A stretch of 64,000 nucleotides of DNA, taken from NCBI RefSeq assembly GCF_000004075.3, contig NC_026659.2, positions 26,864,272 through 26,928,271 of the forward strand, written 5' to 3'. The DNA comes from Cucumis sativus. Taxonomy: Eukaryota > Streptophyta > Magnoliopsida > Cucurbitales > Cucurbitaceae. How positions within the stretch are numbered: position 1 is the stretch's first letter; every line of letters begins with the position of its first letter. The position numbers were made by a program, and so were the translations under genes. The notes beneath the pieces were generated by a model. It ran no database searches, was not told the origin of the DNA, and saw only the letters and a program-made list of their open reading frames with translations. Of this stretch, positions 23,831 to 39,849 are shown piece by piece.

Positions 23831-24433
23831 TCAATGGAGTAGGTTATCTATGGAGTTGGCGATGGACTGGCATGATGAAGATTCAGCTCTGAGATGTGCA
23901 GTGTTGCAGGGAATATCTTCGAGGATACTCAAGCAAGGAGTGTAAGGGCTGCCAATTTGCAGGTCAGTGAGCATCTGACGAAGGTCGGAGGCTTCTTCCT
24001 TGAGCCTGGCATTCTCCAAAAGAACCTTTTCGTGGTTATCAGATACATGGTTCAACTTGTCTATCAGTTTATGGTTCTCAGTGCGAAGCCGAAGTACCTG
24101 AGACCAAAGCTCATCAAGGTGCTTCTGTTTTCTCATCCGCGATCTACGAGCTGATTCTCTATTAGAAATCATTCTCCTCTGCTTTCTTTCATCAATAATA
24201 CTCTTCTGTTGTTCCTCTGCATCATCAGATGTTGAGTTGTAGCTAAAACTTGAGGATTGTTTAAGGAATTCATGGCTGGGATGGGGGACGTGAGACATCG
24301 GGAGGTTGCCTAAGAAGCCATTGAAATGATGGAGAGTTTGAAAGCTATTCTGCATCATGTCAATGTTTGAAGGAAATTGAAAAGAGTTTTCGGATGGAAA
24401 AAACTGGATGCCAGATATTTCACCAGGAAGCAT
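23831..24433 (-). CDS. bZIP transcription factor, group S-like, intronless
   Basis: 200-residue DNA-binding protein in a single exon, as is usual for small group S plant bZIPs. The basic region is residues about 83-103, with the invariant N-x7-R spacing N91-R99 inside ISNRESARRSRMRKQKHL. The zipper heptads run L109, L116, L123, V130, V137, L144, L151. The N-terminal half is rich in Ser, Phe and His, and the C-terminal tail is Ser-rich and ends SIDNLLH. It should bind ACGT-core sites as a dimer. The family matches bZIP42/43/8-like proteins. Its position next to PHYLLO matches Arabidopsis bZIP8 (At1g68880), so orthology is likely but not proven. The first ATG of the frame was used. Confidence 0.93.
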   Translation of the reverse strand: MLPGEISGIQFFPSENSFQFPSNIDMMQNSFQTLHHFNGFLGNLPMSHVPHPSHEFLKQSSSFSYNSTSDDAEEQQKSIIDERKQRRMISNRESARRSRMRKQKHLDELWSQVLRLRTENHKLIDKLNHVSDNHEKVLLENARLKEEASDLRQMLTDLQIGSPYTPCLSILEDIPCNTAHLRAESSSCQSIANSIDNLLH

Positions 24434-24526
24434 ATTTGGAATTCTTTTGATAGTGGTGGCTTCAGAGGGTTTGTCTAGCAGATTACTGATGGTAAGACAA
24501 GGAATACGAGCAGGAGGACTGATGGG

Positions 24527-24535
24527 TTTTTATAG
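24527..24535 (-). promoter_or_regulatory. Candidate TATA box of the bZIP gene
   Basis: The minus strand reads CTATAAAAA about 94 bases upstream of the bZIP ATG, a normal distance for a short plant leader. Confidence 0.5.
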
Positions 24536-24911
24536 GATGATAAAGTTGGAAAAGTGGGCCAATTTAGCAAAGTAAAGCTACAGTTGTTAGGAGGCTTACA
24601 TGAGCATAAGGTTTAAACAAATTATTACAATGACCCTATTAGTGTGCAGCTCTAGTGCTTTTATATGGTGCTTGATATGCAACTAATGTGGATATAAACA
24701 CGCGCAGGCACATATGGCATATACATATATGCTCATAAGTGACAGAAGAAATCATGTCATGGGTGAAACAATTCAAAAGTTAAACAAAAGATTAATGGTG
24801 ATAAAAGTCAATCTCAGGCGAGAACTTTTCCTTTAGGATTCTCACCGCCAGACTACAGAAGCATAATGCATTAAACTCAAGCAGCCAATAACACCTGACC
24901 TTATGAACCAA

Positions 24912-25002
24912 TGACGTAGTAAAAGTTAATACAAAAAGGCAAATTCTCAAGTAACAATTTTTAAGTTCTGATAACCAATTTAATTAGACTTCTGATGACT
25001 CA
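24912..25002. promoter_or_regulatory. Possible bZIP-binding motifs upstream of the bZIP gene
   Basis: TGACGTA at 24912-24918 and the palindrome-like TGACTCA at 24996-25002 lie 480-570 bases upstream of the bZIP start. Both match known bZIP half-sites. Autoregulation is only an inference. Confidence 0.25.
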
Positions 25003-28000
25003 TTAAGCACTGAAAATATTGGGTTGGAGGGACCCATTTAGGTTGTTTGCATCATTTACCTAAATCGCTGCTTCATCTATTTCTCTTAAGCATTTCATCA
25101 AAGACCTTGTCTGTGAAGTATATGCATAAAACCATACCAAAAATTTGGCTTTGCGTTGGCTACCATTCCATTCATATTGATTGGCTGTGGTTGCATTTTT
25201 CCCTTTTTGTTTCATTCACTTGCATGCGTCATAACAAGAAATACTAAACCTTGTCCTAAACTTGGATGTGTTCTTTCAACGTTGAAAAAGCATAATTGTT
25301 GTACCGTATACCAACCCAATAAAAAAGAAAAACTTGGATTAAAAAAGTCGTGTCAATCTTCTTCCTCTCCACCCATTTATCATACTTAAAGTAATAAAGT
25401 CGAGAAACTCCAAAAGGAACAGAAAAATTGCTCTTAATGTCATAAGCTCCAATGTTATCCAAATGATTATTTAAGCACACGACTCCACCAAGTGTCCGCA
25501 ATAGCACACCTAAGTCAAGCTTTCCCATAGTTCTAACAATAAATTATTCACATAAATACTTTAATCCAAAATTTTCCCATTTGCATATCCAATCCTTCCT
25601 CTTCTTTTCGCCTCTTCTACTTGAAACCCACTTGCAAATTAGTTTAGTTTACAACAAAGATTAGATCAAAAAGTTGATAGCAATTAACAAAGTCTCGTAT
25701 GACCTACTTTACGAAACCAAACTTTTTTTTTCCCTCCATACAATTACTAAACTAATCGGAATTTCATGGAAAGATAAAACAGGACAGAATATATAATTGT
25801 TGTTAAAACAATTACATACCTTCTTTTTTGGTTGGATAAGAGCGTGGGAGAAAGGGTTTAAAGTTCAGTGTCACATCGAATCCAGATGTAAGTAGAAGAA
25901 GTGAATTGGAGGTCGCAGTTATGAAATGAAGATGTAGTTATTTAATCGGTGGCCCTTTTTGTTTCCTTTTTAAACTGGAAAATCAGCTTCCAACTCCATT
26001 GTTGTAATCAATTGCTTCAAGGATTTGGACGAACAAGATGAAGACAAGCGTACTTCAACAACTTTAAAACATCAATTACATATCGTACTCCAATGCCTTC
26101 CGTTCCTCTCCAAAGTGGTCTGCTTAAACAATCTTTTCATGTTTGCCCTTTCTTCCTTTAATTAAATTTTTTTTTTTTGTTGTTACGTGTACGTTCTAGT
26201 TCTAGTTCTAGCTCTATACTTTGATAAAAAAATTTATCCTAAATTTAATTTCTATAGTTTGATAAAATTTATAGAGTATTTGGCTCACCAAGTTGAAGTA
26301 AGTTGTATAATAATATACTAACTTTAAAGCAAAACTTCCCCGACTAACTCCATCAACCTATTCTCGACTTCCATAATTGCCATAACGTCAACTTCAACTA
26401 TCAATTTCAAACTTTGACAATTCCATTGATGACAACTATGTGATCAATTTTGGACTCCAACAATCACTCCACGTGACATCTCAAACATTGTGTAACCAAC
26501 TGTAGCAATCATAGGTGTGTTGGCATCCATCAACAATTTTCCTGCGACCAACTTCGATGACCAATTTTGGTCTCTAGTTTTGTGTGCATGCTCAAATCAT
26601 ACGTTCTATCACTGATTAAGTGCTTTGTAGGATGATTGATTGTATAAATAAATCATATGTTCTAGTAACTCTCTCCACTCCAAACATGTATTTTATAATT
26701 TCGGTTCTTATACTGCAAACGTCAGTCGAGCTCAACTCATGTTTGGCTTCACTCTTTTGTCTTGATACTTTTTCGTTATTTAAAGTGAATTTTCATTAAA
26801 AAAAATTGTTAATTTATAGTGTTTTTGTTATATATAATAAAATATGTGGATACATTCTCAAAATTCATACTAAAATTAATAAACATTTTTTTTAAACAAT
26901 AATAAACTAGTAGTAAGATTAAATTTAAGATTTATACATAAATTGAAAAAACTTTAAAATCTCATAATCAATATTTCAACCAAACAATATTTTTTATCGA
27001 AAAAAATATTTGTTAAATTTGGACTAAAATTACACAATTTAAAGCATAATAACTAAATATAAAATCCAAAAAAGTGGAATAACCAAAACAATATCTTAAA
27101 TTAAATTAATATATTTTAAATTTAATTTGATAACTATTTTAGTTTTTAGTTTTTTAAATCAATATTATAATCACTTCTTCCACTCCAAAAGATAATGCTT
27201 TCTTATCAACTTTTTCATTAACATTTTTAAAAATGAACCAAATTTGAACTAAAAGAAATAGGTTTTAAAATTTAACTAAAAATTCAACTTTTCCGATTAA
27301 GAAATATTTGAATCAATAGTCACAAGAATGAAAGAAAACAAACTTAATTTCGAAGTCTAAAAACAAAAACCAAACAGTTACACTCGTAATATTCTATCAA
27401 ATAATTAAGAAAAATAGTATATGATATACTTTATACATTTAAATTTTAGAATATTTATAGTTAATTATAGCATAAATAATTTAATCTACGAATTCACCTT
27501 CTATATGTTGCTAGTAATTAGAATGTCATTTTATAAAATAACATATTCATATATATATTATTATATCATATACTTGCATTTATTTTATTTTTTCTTTTAG
27601 AGAACTAAACACTATTATAAAACTTTGAGATTTTCATCTAAAATTTTAAAACTAAACCTTAAACAACCAAAATGAGAAAACTACTCAATGATCATCTTTG
27701 AAATTATTTTGATGTATAACTTTTTTTGGACTGAATTTCAAAGATATGTCAATTTGAAAATAGTCAAATTGTACCATAAAAACATGACTAGAGGTCTATG
27801 ATCAATGTACCCACTTCTTTTGTTTTCTTGATAAGACTTCCACCATTTTTACACTTTTTAGGTCTAATACTATAATTATATTATATGTGAAAATCTCATA
27901 TTTTCAATTCATTAGGTTATAATTTCGCACTATCGATGTCCCTAATCATGTTAGAATAATACACATAGTTATTCCTAACACGATACGTTAAAGAAAATAT

Positions 28001-31000
28001 AACAGTAGACTGTTAAGTTTACAAGGAACGAATCGTCAATCATAATCAAAGACCCTTCTAAAATGGCTATTCAAATAAAAAAAAACCTCAACAACTTGTA
28101 TATCAACATAAAACACTTAATTTTGAATATGTTACGTTAATTTCGAAATCGATTCAATTTTCTCAATTCACATATTGTATAAGAAAAAAAATTATAATTT
28201 CAAAATTGGTGTAAATAGCTTGTCAATATACTATGCTACGGAAAAAAACAAACTTTTTGTGTTTGTCCATATCGATTTTTCCACATTGAGTATTTTGACG
28301 TAATTCAACCACTAATTTTGTGGTCTATAAACAAAATTTAAATACATATATTAGTCCATTTAGAAATAAAGGAGACGTCACTTCACCAATAGACACTTTC
28401 TTTTTGGTGCTGTATTTTTAGCAAAATGTTCTTTGATTACAATCATTTTCCAACAAATTTTTATCCGTTAATAGCTTTTGTTAATTTTTAAAACCGATGA
28501 CGTTAGATAGTTAACATCGAAAAGTCGTACACAAAAATTAATTTGTTCGACATTTTAACCTACAAATTTATTATGTTAAATGTAAATTCGTCGACCTTAT
28601 AAAATTACATGGACATGTAGGCTTAAATTGAGATATTTTGAAGAGTTGGTGCTGCATTGGTCGCGGATGGGCGTGGCGTGGCGTAAAGGGAACCTCAATA
28701 AGCGGCGTGGGCAGTGGCCAGTGGGCAGTACTCGCGGCCTTTCTCGTGTGTGTATCAATTCATGGTTTGTTAGAAGCAAAGCGTTTAATGCCAATAATTG
28801 AGGAAAATAAAGGACGATGAAAACAGGGATATAAATGGTGGGTTTTTTAGTTGATTTGATTGAGTTTCTTTATAACGACATCCAGTCAAATCATTCTAAA
28901 AACTCCAACAACACTTTACAAAAACAGTACTTTCATTTTTCTTTTTCAAGTCAAATCTTTTTTTTTTTTAATCGTACACTTTCACAAGCTTAAATCCATT
29001 GAAAGCAATCATTTTTTTTTTTTTGTAAATAATTAAATGTATTATTAACAAGATACCAATGATGTGTAAATTGTAATACACTAGTTTTAAATATGCACGA
29101 GAGTATAAAAGTATTACGGTTGTATTTGTGATGAACTTTCTTTGAAATTTAGCAAAAAAAAAAAGACTCATACGGTGGTTAAGAAAGGATGAAAATTAAA
29201 TTATAAAATAGATCACTAAAGGTATTATCTAATCGAATTTGAAAATAATAAACTCATTTTCAATCAATATTGAATATAACAATAATAACAACGACAACCA
29301 TTCAAACATAGTTAAGTGTTATGCAATGTTTATAAATCAAATGATCGTAATCTTATTTGGCATATAGTTTTACAAAATATGTTTTTTATAATTATTTCTA
29401 AACTTTTTGTTAACATTTTATTTCCATCGAAAACTTCCTAATCCCTATATTTTTTTTTCCTATTCCTAGAGATCTCCTAGATTTAGTCTACAACAACAAC
29501 CTTCTTTTCAACATATTCATGTTGTTTCTTCTTTCAACAATGCATGGTGACAACCTCTTGACATATAGAGTTTTGGTAAACTCAAAAGAAGAAAAGTGCA
29601 AACTTACTACTAATAATAGAAAATCGAATAAAAAGTTCTAATAATGACAAAATTAGGTTAGAAAGCTTTATTTTAAAAGAGAATCTTAAATCACAAATCG
29701 AATAAAAAACTTAAATTAACGAGTGAAAATGTATATTAATTAGAAAGAACGTAGAAAATTATGAATTGACTCGAAAGTAAAGTAAGTTGGTAAATGAAAG
29801 TGAATTATATAGATTAAAAATTATTTAATAAAGAAAGATAAAAGAGAAAGAAGATGGGAACAGGATGGTGGTGGTGGTGTTGAAGGGGATGATTTGAAGG
29901 CGGTTGTAACGCGGAAGAAGAAGGGTGTGTAGCGTAGAGTGGCGATGGGCAATGTGCAATGGGCAGTGGGGGGGGATGGGGAGTGGGGAAGTGGCAGCCA
30001 CAAACAAAATGTACGAACAAATCCCTGTACCTACGTCCACTGTCTCCATTTAAACAGCCCCCTCCACCCCCCTCTTTCCTTTTCTTTTTTCCCTCCTCTA
30101 ATTTTCATTCCAAAAATTATTCCAAATCACAAATTTTTTTTAATATATTTTAGTTCATTTTGATGTAATAAAACAAAAAAAATATATATGAAAATGTTTT
30201 CAAAAGTTACTATAAAACTGTTATACATAACAATTATTTTTCTCTAAAAAGAAAAATGATTAAATTGACTAAATTGATATATCAATATTTTGATTATTGA
30301 CTTTTTTATTTTTTTCTTCTTCTTCTTATCTTCACTCTCCTCCTCTCATTTCCTCCCCTTCGGGGTTTTGACCATTCCATATTTAATTTATTCAAATGGA
30401 TTGTACGGATTTATCAAGTGTCGGCCATATTCCATTCCAAGATAACGGATACACAATCTACCTTTTCTTATTTTCTCTCTTTTTCATTTTTACATTTATG
30501 CTCTAACGTTAAATTTCTAAAAAATTACTCTTCAACTAAATATACGTGTGTGTGTTCGTTTTCTGTATGGGATGAGTTTTACCAAGATTTGTCTTTGACG
30601 AAACAAGAATTACATGTTGAAAAATGAGGTCAAAGTCTCAAATCGATTAAATAAATAGTCTATTTTGGTATGAGACATTTTGGAGTGGTACTAAAAGCAA
30701 AACGTAAGAGTGTATGTTCAAAGTGGACAATATCATATACAATTGTGAATATATTTGAGTACCGAAAGTAGGTAATTGTGTGATACTCAAAGTGAACGCT
30801 ATTATTATATTATTTGTGGAGATGTTTGGTGGACCTGTTGTCTTAACAAATGGAAAAAAAATGTATGAGTATATGATATTCAATTTTAAAAATAGCGTGA
30901 CCATAACTTAGAATAATATGATAATCTAAATCCGTGTTGTAGGTTAACATATATATCCTATCAATGTCTTAGTTTTTGTAATTCTAAATAACTTATACTC

Positions 31001-33540
31001 TAGAGGAAATTTTTGAAACATTCGAAAAATTTCATGGATAACAATATTTCTTAAACAAATAAGAAAGTTGAGAACTGTTTTCTTTATAAATTACGTTATA
31101 AGGTGTGTGAATAAATGAATTTACTTTTTCCTCTTTAATTAACACATATATATGTGTGTGTTCTTATTAATTATTTATCTACCATGACATTTAGTTATGG
31201 AATGATTTTTCACACAATACATACGTGTGTGAGTGTATGCACACACAGTTTTTCTTTTATCTCAAATTAAAGTTTAATTAGCAATGAATGAATGAATTAA
31301 GAATATTATAATATGAATGGGTGTGGATATGCAAGTTTTGATTTAGGAATTTTATATAATATATAGTACAAAACCATAGCTTAAACGCATGTAATTTGGT
31401 ATTCAATATTGGTTAAGGTTTAAATCCACTTGCGTTTGGCATTTGTGGCTGAGGTTATCTTATTTTCCTTTTTCGTGCGTACACGTAACACATATATCAA
31501 TTATATATATATATAATTTGTTCATATACAAAAAGAAAATATCTATTATTTATAACCAATCCCTATTAAAAATCTATTTTTAAAAAGGCAAGACAAAAAT
31601 AATTCTATTCAAACCTCTTTTGTGTCATTGTTATATAAAAAGTTTGATGGGAATGGTTTCAAGATTGACACTTTTAACCTCGATATGAACCACAAGTTTC
31701 TTGGTCATTTGAACCATAAGATTGCACAACTTTAACACAAGACCTTTCCTGAACCATCTGTTTTGATATATATCATCTTAAAGGCACCACCAGTTGGCTT
31801 AAAAAGTATTTAAGACAGTGAGTGAAGAAACATTTAATAATATATCATCTAATATCTAACCATTATTGAGCTTCAAGATGTGTATAAGATGGAAAAATGA
31901 TATGTGAATAAAGAAAATTTTGAGTTAAAGTGAGCTTAATTCAACGATAATTTTTAGTATTTTAAAATCTCTCTAATAAGAAACAAGTGTATAACAGTAA
32001 ATCAGTAAAAATATTTAAATCATTATAGCATGAGGTGAATATTATAGTCTTAAATAATTTTTACCCCAGACGGTCTCTTAAGAGTATTTGAAGAAACAAG
32101 TAAAGTCGTTTAGTATGTGAGAGTTGTTAGGGCGGTAGAAAGTTGTTTAATGTAATTGAAGGCAATCATAAATTAATTATATATCGTAGGAGCTGCTTGG
32201 TAGTTGGTGGTAAGGTATTAAAGGGGAAGAGCTTGTTGCCGAATTGGCAACCACTAGAGGTGCCACTCAATGATCAATCTACATCTATCAAAGCACAATC
32301 ATCAATTCTCACATGTTCTCACTATAATTTTAATACTCATAAGATTTATGAAATAGCTATAGATAAAAATAAAACCTCCCTTGAAAAGGACATTCCTCAA
32401 CTTCTGGTCATTTGTTTTATTCATTTCTTTATTTAGTACTCAACCTCTATGGGGGCAAGTTTTCATAAAATAAAAAAGGATTGATTTTATTCCCATGTCA
32501 AGAATTAAAAAAGATCTGAAGAAATGCATATAGAGAAACACTATTTTTTATGAGATAAAAATAATTGTTCTCAAGTTTAATAATTTTACTCTTCTTTTTC
32601 CTTAAATTGGGTTAGATTGATAAAGTACAATGTTTTCTCCCATCAATTTAACACATAATTGAAAAAATAACAAAATGTAATTTGTAGTTTAAAGTATTCA
32701 AATTATAAATAACTATATCTTATATTAAACATCAAAACGTATAAATAATAAAAGTAGTAAAACAATTATAACTCAACTAATTTACAAATGTATTAACGAT
32801 TAAAGAGTGTATAACTCAAGTGACATCAAGATGTTAACAACTAAACGTTTATAGTTTAAAGTTATTTGGAACAAACTATTACAAATTAGAGGAGAAACAA
32901 AAATAAGATTGTAAAGAAGATGAGATTGAAAATTGTTACAAGAGAAATTAATTTTGTATACTACAAAATGGAACTCAAAACATTGAACTTAGATTAGATT
33001 GCATCACAAATTAATTCAAATATAGACTTCCTACTTCGTTTACGTATAAAAATCACTGTTTCTAAGCATTTGATGTAATGGGCCGGTGCGGGGAAAATGG
33101 AGTTGGGGGTCCAATGTGAGGCCAAGTCTTTAGCATCTTTTCTTGTAGAAAATATAAAAATTTATTCTAGATTTTTTTTCATGAGTAAAAATACGTTGAT
33201 AAATACATTTATAAAAATTCTAACAAGTAAGGAAGGGAAAAAAGAATACATGTTGTATGTAAATTGAGTTATTTAGATCCTTACAACTATCTTTTCCTTT
33301 TGTTGTTTAAATTTTACCAATTATTTTATGATCAATGTGCATAGATACACTTAAAATACTATTTTAGTCTCGTTAGTTTCAATTTTAATATTTTTAGTAA
33401 AATCTTAAATTTAGTAAATTGAGTATTTAAAGATGGGTAAAATAAAATAATATTTTAACAATTTATTTGGATGCAAAGCTTAATTTCATTAAATTAATAA
33501 GTGAAGTATAAAAAAAGTAAAATTATATAATCTAATATTA
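25003..33540. other. Gene-poor AT-rich intergenic region
   Basis: About 8.5 kb with no frame that I can tie to a protein family. It is dominated by A/T runs and TA repeats. Two GC-richer patches stand out, near 28640-28800 and 29860-30060. An unrecognised 97-codon frame at 32143-32436 on the plus strand is probably chance. A SOFL gene, expected here from Arabidopsis neighbours, was not found by eye. Confidence 0.5.
29961..29988 (+). other. Putative G-quadruplex tract
   Basis: A 28-base stretch holds at least four runs of three or more G separated by loops of four bases or fewer, in otherwise AT-rich DNA. It fits the G3+N1-7 rule. Confidence 0.6.
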
Positions 33541-33732
33541 CATACCAAGAGACAAGAAATAGAGAGAGGGGTGAAGGAAGAAGTCGACACGTAGAAATCA
33601 ACACTGATTTCCACCGCAAAGCTCTAAGGCGTGTCGAGATTTTGCTGCCTCTTTGTTAATGGCTACGGGCTTTTTGCTTTTTGTTTTTACTCTCATACGC
33701 AGGATATCAACTTGAAGAACAGGGAGAAGAAG

Positions 33733-33879
33733 ATGATGATGATCGGTTTCAGCATTCAAGGCCTATTGGATTTGTTCGTCGCCGGAATTTCTCTCGCCAT
33801 CGGTTTGGGAATTTTTGCACTTATTGCTTCCATTCTTTGTTCTGCTGCTTTCTTGAACTGTGCCAAGGATGTTTCCTAA
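33733..33879 (+). CDS. Small hydrophobic membrane peptide, 48 aa
   Basis: The frame starts with three consecutive Met codons (MMMIGFSIQG) and ends LNCAKDVS. Residues about 10-40 form one long hydrophobic stretch rich in Leu, Ile, Ala and Gly, so a single membrane span is likely. Small polar ends flank it. Upstream, a good acceptor (CTCATACGCAG at 33700-33702) suggests a leader intron ending there. The frame could extend in frame upstream to 33631, but only from non-AUG codons. I believe similar short uncharacterised peptides occur in other plants, but cannot name a function. It converges with the GNAT gene, with 255 bases between stop codons. Confidence 0.6.
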   Translation: MMMIGFSIQGLLDLFVAGISLAIGLGIFALIASILCSAAFLNCAKDVS

Positions 33880-34134
33880 TTGGTGGTACGCTTTTCTCAA
33901 TTTTCATGGGAAGCCTGTTCTGATTCTTTCTTCGTCTGTTTGATCTGAATCTTGGAGAGTAATTTTGATTTGGTTGCAATGGTAACAGAAATGGCTAGTT
34001 GAATTGATTGGTTGTTTTGTTTGTTTCTTTTTTTCCGAGTGCGAATGCTTAGGTAATTAAACTTTGATTTGATGAAAAGGAAGGGAATGGCGAGAAAACG
34101 ATCTGGATTCAATTGGATTCGAGCAATTCTGTAA

Positions 34135-34719
34135 TTAGTTTTTCTTTTTCTTTCTTGAATACACCATTCCACGGATTCCATCCGGATCCGCGACGAACCC
34201 TAGAGGTCTGTAGAACCCTAGAACGCGAGGCTCTGAATACAATGCGATATTGGAAATGCCTTTACGAAGAAGGTCTTCGATAATCCTCTCGATCACGGCT
34301 TTCCCCAAACCAAGCCCTTGGAAGGAAGGATCCACCACCACATCCCATATAATCGCGTTGAACACACCGTCGCCTGTAGCCCTAGCGAACGCCACCGGTC
34401 GTTGCGTTTTACCGTATTGGATCCACAGCAAGGCGTCGGTATTCTCCAACGCGACCCTGATCTTGTCTGGATCGCGTTTGGGGAATCCTACGGCGGCAAA
34501 GACCGAGTTCAGATGGTCGAGGTTGAGGTCGGAGACGGTGCGGTGAAGCACGAAGCCGCGGGATTCGAGGTCCCTGTCGGAGACGCTGTAGCTAGAATTC
34601 GCCGGCGACGCTTGAGCGGAGATGGAGACGGCGACGTAACGAGGATGGGGGGAGATGGGGTTAGTGAGACGAAGGGAGGAGAAGGAGAAAGGGGCGGAGG
34701 TGATGGCCGGAAGTAGCAT
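34135..34719 (-). CDS. GNAT-family N-acetyltransferase, plastid-targeted (SNAT2-like)
   Basis: 194-residue single-exon protein. The first 40 or so residues are rich in Ser, Ala and Pro and lack acids, like a chloroplast transit peptide. The rest is one GNAT domain: DALLWIQYG, then FNAIIWDVVVDPSFQG, with the acetyl-CoA motif Q-G-L-G-L-G-K at residues 134-140, and the end motif EPRVLGFYRPLGF. Closest remembered relatives are the plant serotonin/lysine acetyltransferases. Length and position favour Arabidopsis At1g26220 (SNAT2) over NSI/GNAT2. The substrate (serotonin or protein lysines/N-termini) cannot be decided from the sequence. A separate 66-codon frame ends three bases before its ATG. Confidence 0.9.
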   Translation of the reverse strand: MLLPAITSAPFSFSSLRLTNPISPHPRYVAVSISAQASPANSSYSVSDRDLESRGFVLHRTVSDLNLDHLNSVFAAVGFPKRDPDKIRVALENTDALLWIQYGKTQRPVAFARATGDGVFNAIIWDVVVDPSFQGLGLGKAVIERIIEDLLRKGISNIALYSEPRVLGFYRPLGFVADPDGIRGMVYSRKKKKN

Positions 34720-34721
34720 TG

Positions 34722-34922
34722 TTAGAGGAAGTTAGAGAGGAGAAGAAGAAGAAGAAGACGGAGAAATGGGAGAGAAGTAAACGTTATCTGAAAATGGAAG
34801 GTTTGATTGGTGTTAAGGGACGCCATGGAAGGGTTGGAAGTTTGTGGTGATAATGGAGGCTTCGTATGCAAGTAAGATACAGAGCAGTCGTTTGGACTGG
34901 AAGCACTTTCTTGCTTTTCCAT
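34722..34922 (-). other. Upstream ORF in the probable GNAT leader
   Basis: A 66-codon ATG frame in good context (CCATGGAA) stops just upstream of the GNAT start codon, in the same frame. An internal ATGGCG is also in strong context. It would matter only if transcription starts beyond 34922, which I cannot tell. Confidence 0.35.
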
Positions 34923-36379
34923 GGATAAGTGGGCCTTTCATTTTGGACATGTTGTAAACAATAAACAAATCACTCTCCCAGGCTTAAAATTACTTAATTA
35001 GGATTTTTTCATCATTTAATTTCTAATCCTATCGTAATCTTTTTTTTTTTTTTTTTTGGTTCATCTTAGAGTGAAATACACAGAAATTACTCATATTAAT
35101 TAGTTTAAACTGAAGATATAACTTTTAATTACAAACACAATGTTGAGTTAAAACTCCAAAAATTAAATGCTTTGAACTTAACTTCAAAGGTGCTAATTGA
35201 CATGTAGCTCATATCTTCTTACTTTATTTTACAAAAAGTTAACCATTGATTTTTGACAAGAATTGGTATGCACAATGATTTTAGAAAGGGTTTTCAAAAG
35301 TTATATAACAAATAACAGAAATTTGTATGCAAAGGCACACAAAGGTAAGAAGTGCAATTTAAAAAATGGAAATGTGTAGTTCTGGTTTGGAACAACTTAA
35401 AAGGTAAAAAAAAAAAGGTGAAAGCGGTTCATAACATAATATATTCGAAGCAAAAAGAGGTAAGAAGTTGAATGAAGTTATTATAAAAATGCATTGAAAA
35501 TTTTAATCTACAATGTTCTTTCAGCAAAATTCAAGCCTACAAATTGGAAAAAGGTTGAGAAGGAAATAGAGATTTGTTTTTCAATTTCGTGTGTTTGGTT
35601 TAGATTAATTTTGAACGTATACGCTTTTGCACGACCTTCAACCAATTTAATTAACTCACTCAATCTATCCCACTCTGCCACCTCTCTTCTAGAGAGAAAA
35701 ATAATGTATAATATATATAGAAGTGGTAGAACAAAATTGATTTTAGCAATTTCGAAATAATTTTGCAAAAGTTAGATGTAAACAAAACGAGTAACATGTT
35801 TTCATTCCTTTTTACTTTTTGTATTTACCAAATAATTTAATCTCTTTCATTGATTAACTTTATCTTTCAATTTTAATCTATTATTTATAATTTTCGAAAA
35901 CCTCTCTCTTACAATTATACATTTTAAATACAAATTGATTGACTCCAACATATTATTTCACTCAATGGACCAATCGAAATCGAAATGGAAGGCAACAGTG
36001 GGTGAAAAGCCACCTTGAAGACGGAGTCATCACCTACGTCTTCAACATAAAAAAGCAGAGAGAAAGAAACTCAAAGGTTGGTATTAGCTTTTTGTTTTTA
36101 AGGATACATTAATTTGGCTACACTTTGGTTTGGTGACTAGCTCTAATATTAATATCCACAATTCACCCAATCATATTAACTCTTTTTCTCTATTCTTCTT
36201 CATTTAGGAAATGTAAGGAAGACCCAACAACCAGACCAACATTTAGTTGTTGCATCTTCTATTGACTAAAAACACTCAAAAGCAGCCATGCAAGAAAGCA
36301 ACTTCTTCTATTAAAACTTAGAATTAGATGCCCATTTTCCATATTTCCCCACTTTCTATACCTTAATTTCAAAATTAAA
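34923..36379. other. Intergenic: divergent promoters of GNAT and peroxidase
   Basis: AT-rich sequence between two divergently transcribed genes, with an 18-19 base T run near 35041. The right 300 bases probably hold the peroxidase core promoter and leader. No coding sequence recognised. Confidence 0.5.
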
Positions 36380-39369
<2,990 letters not shown>

Positions 39370-39849
39370 TAGAACAAAAAGGGAAACTAAATCTTTTTTA
39401 TTTTATTTACAAAAGAATTGTTCTGATATTACAAACATTGTAACAACTTCATTTTGCAAATTTGTTTGAGTATTAAAGCATAGGGAGTTTGATCTTCAAA
39501 TCACAATGTATGCCTTTTGAGTTTTAAGTTAAAATCTTCTATATATTATATATGAAATTCTGTGTTTGTTTCTTTGGCTTTTAGGTTGTTACATTTTCCA
39601 CAACTGAGGGGGAGATAAAAATGTAAAAAAAATTATTCATATTGTATTTCATGATATATGTCTAACCGGAAACATGTATTTGTTTTATGTTAAAATTATT
39701 TTACTATATGTCATCATCATAACAAATAATCAACTTATGTAGTTTATTACAATCGTGATACTCACATTGTCTATATATTTAAATGAGTTGGTATTGTAGG
39801 AGAATTTATATTAGATATTTCTTTAGAGCTAGGATCAATATGGTAAGTA

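Noticed and set aside
28597..28820. Genes on either strand in the GC-rich patch
   Set aside because: Frames are short, mutually overlapping and do not resemble known proteins.
32143..32436. 97-codon frame as a gene
   Set aside because: No recognisable motif; it starts from AT-rich DNA without promoter or splice context.
25003..33540. SOFL-type gene expected from Arabidopsis neighbours
   Set aside because: I looked by eye for its Ser-Gly-Trp-Thr and Asp/Ser-rich motifs on both strands and did not find them; a profile search would be decisive.
33845..33865. miR396-like sequence in the small membrane peptide gene
   Set aside because: Only about 14 bases of the 3' part match in sense. The surroundings show no hairpin, and the codons explain the sequence.
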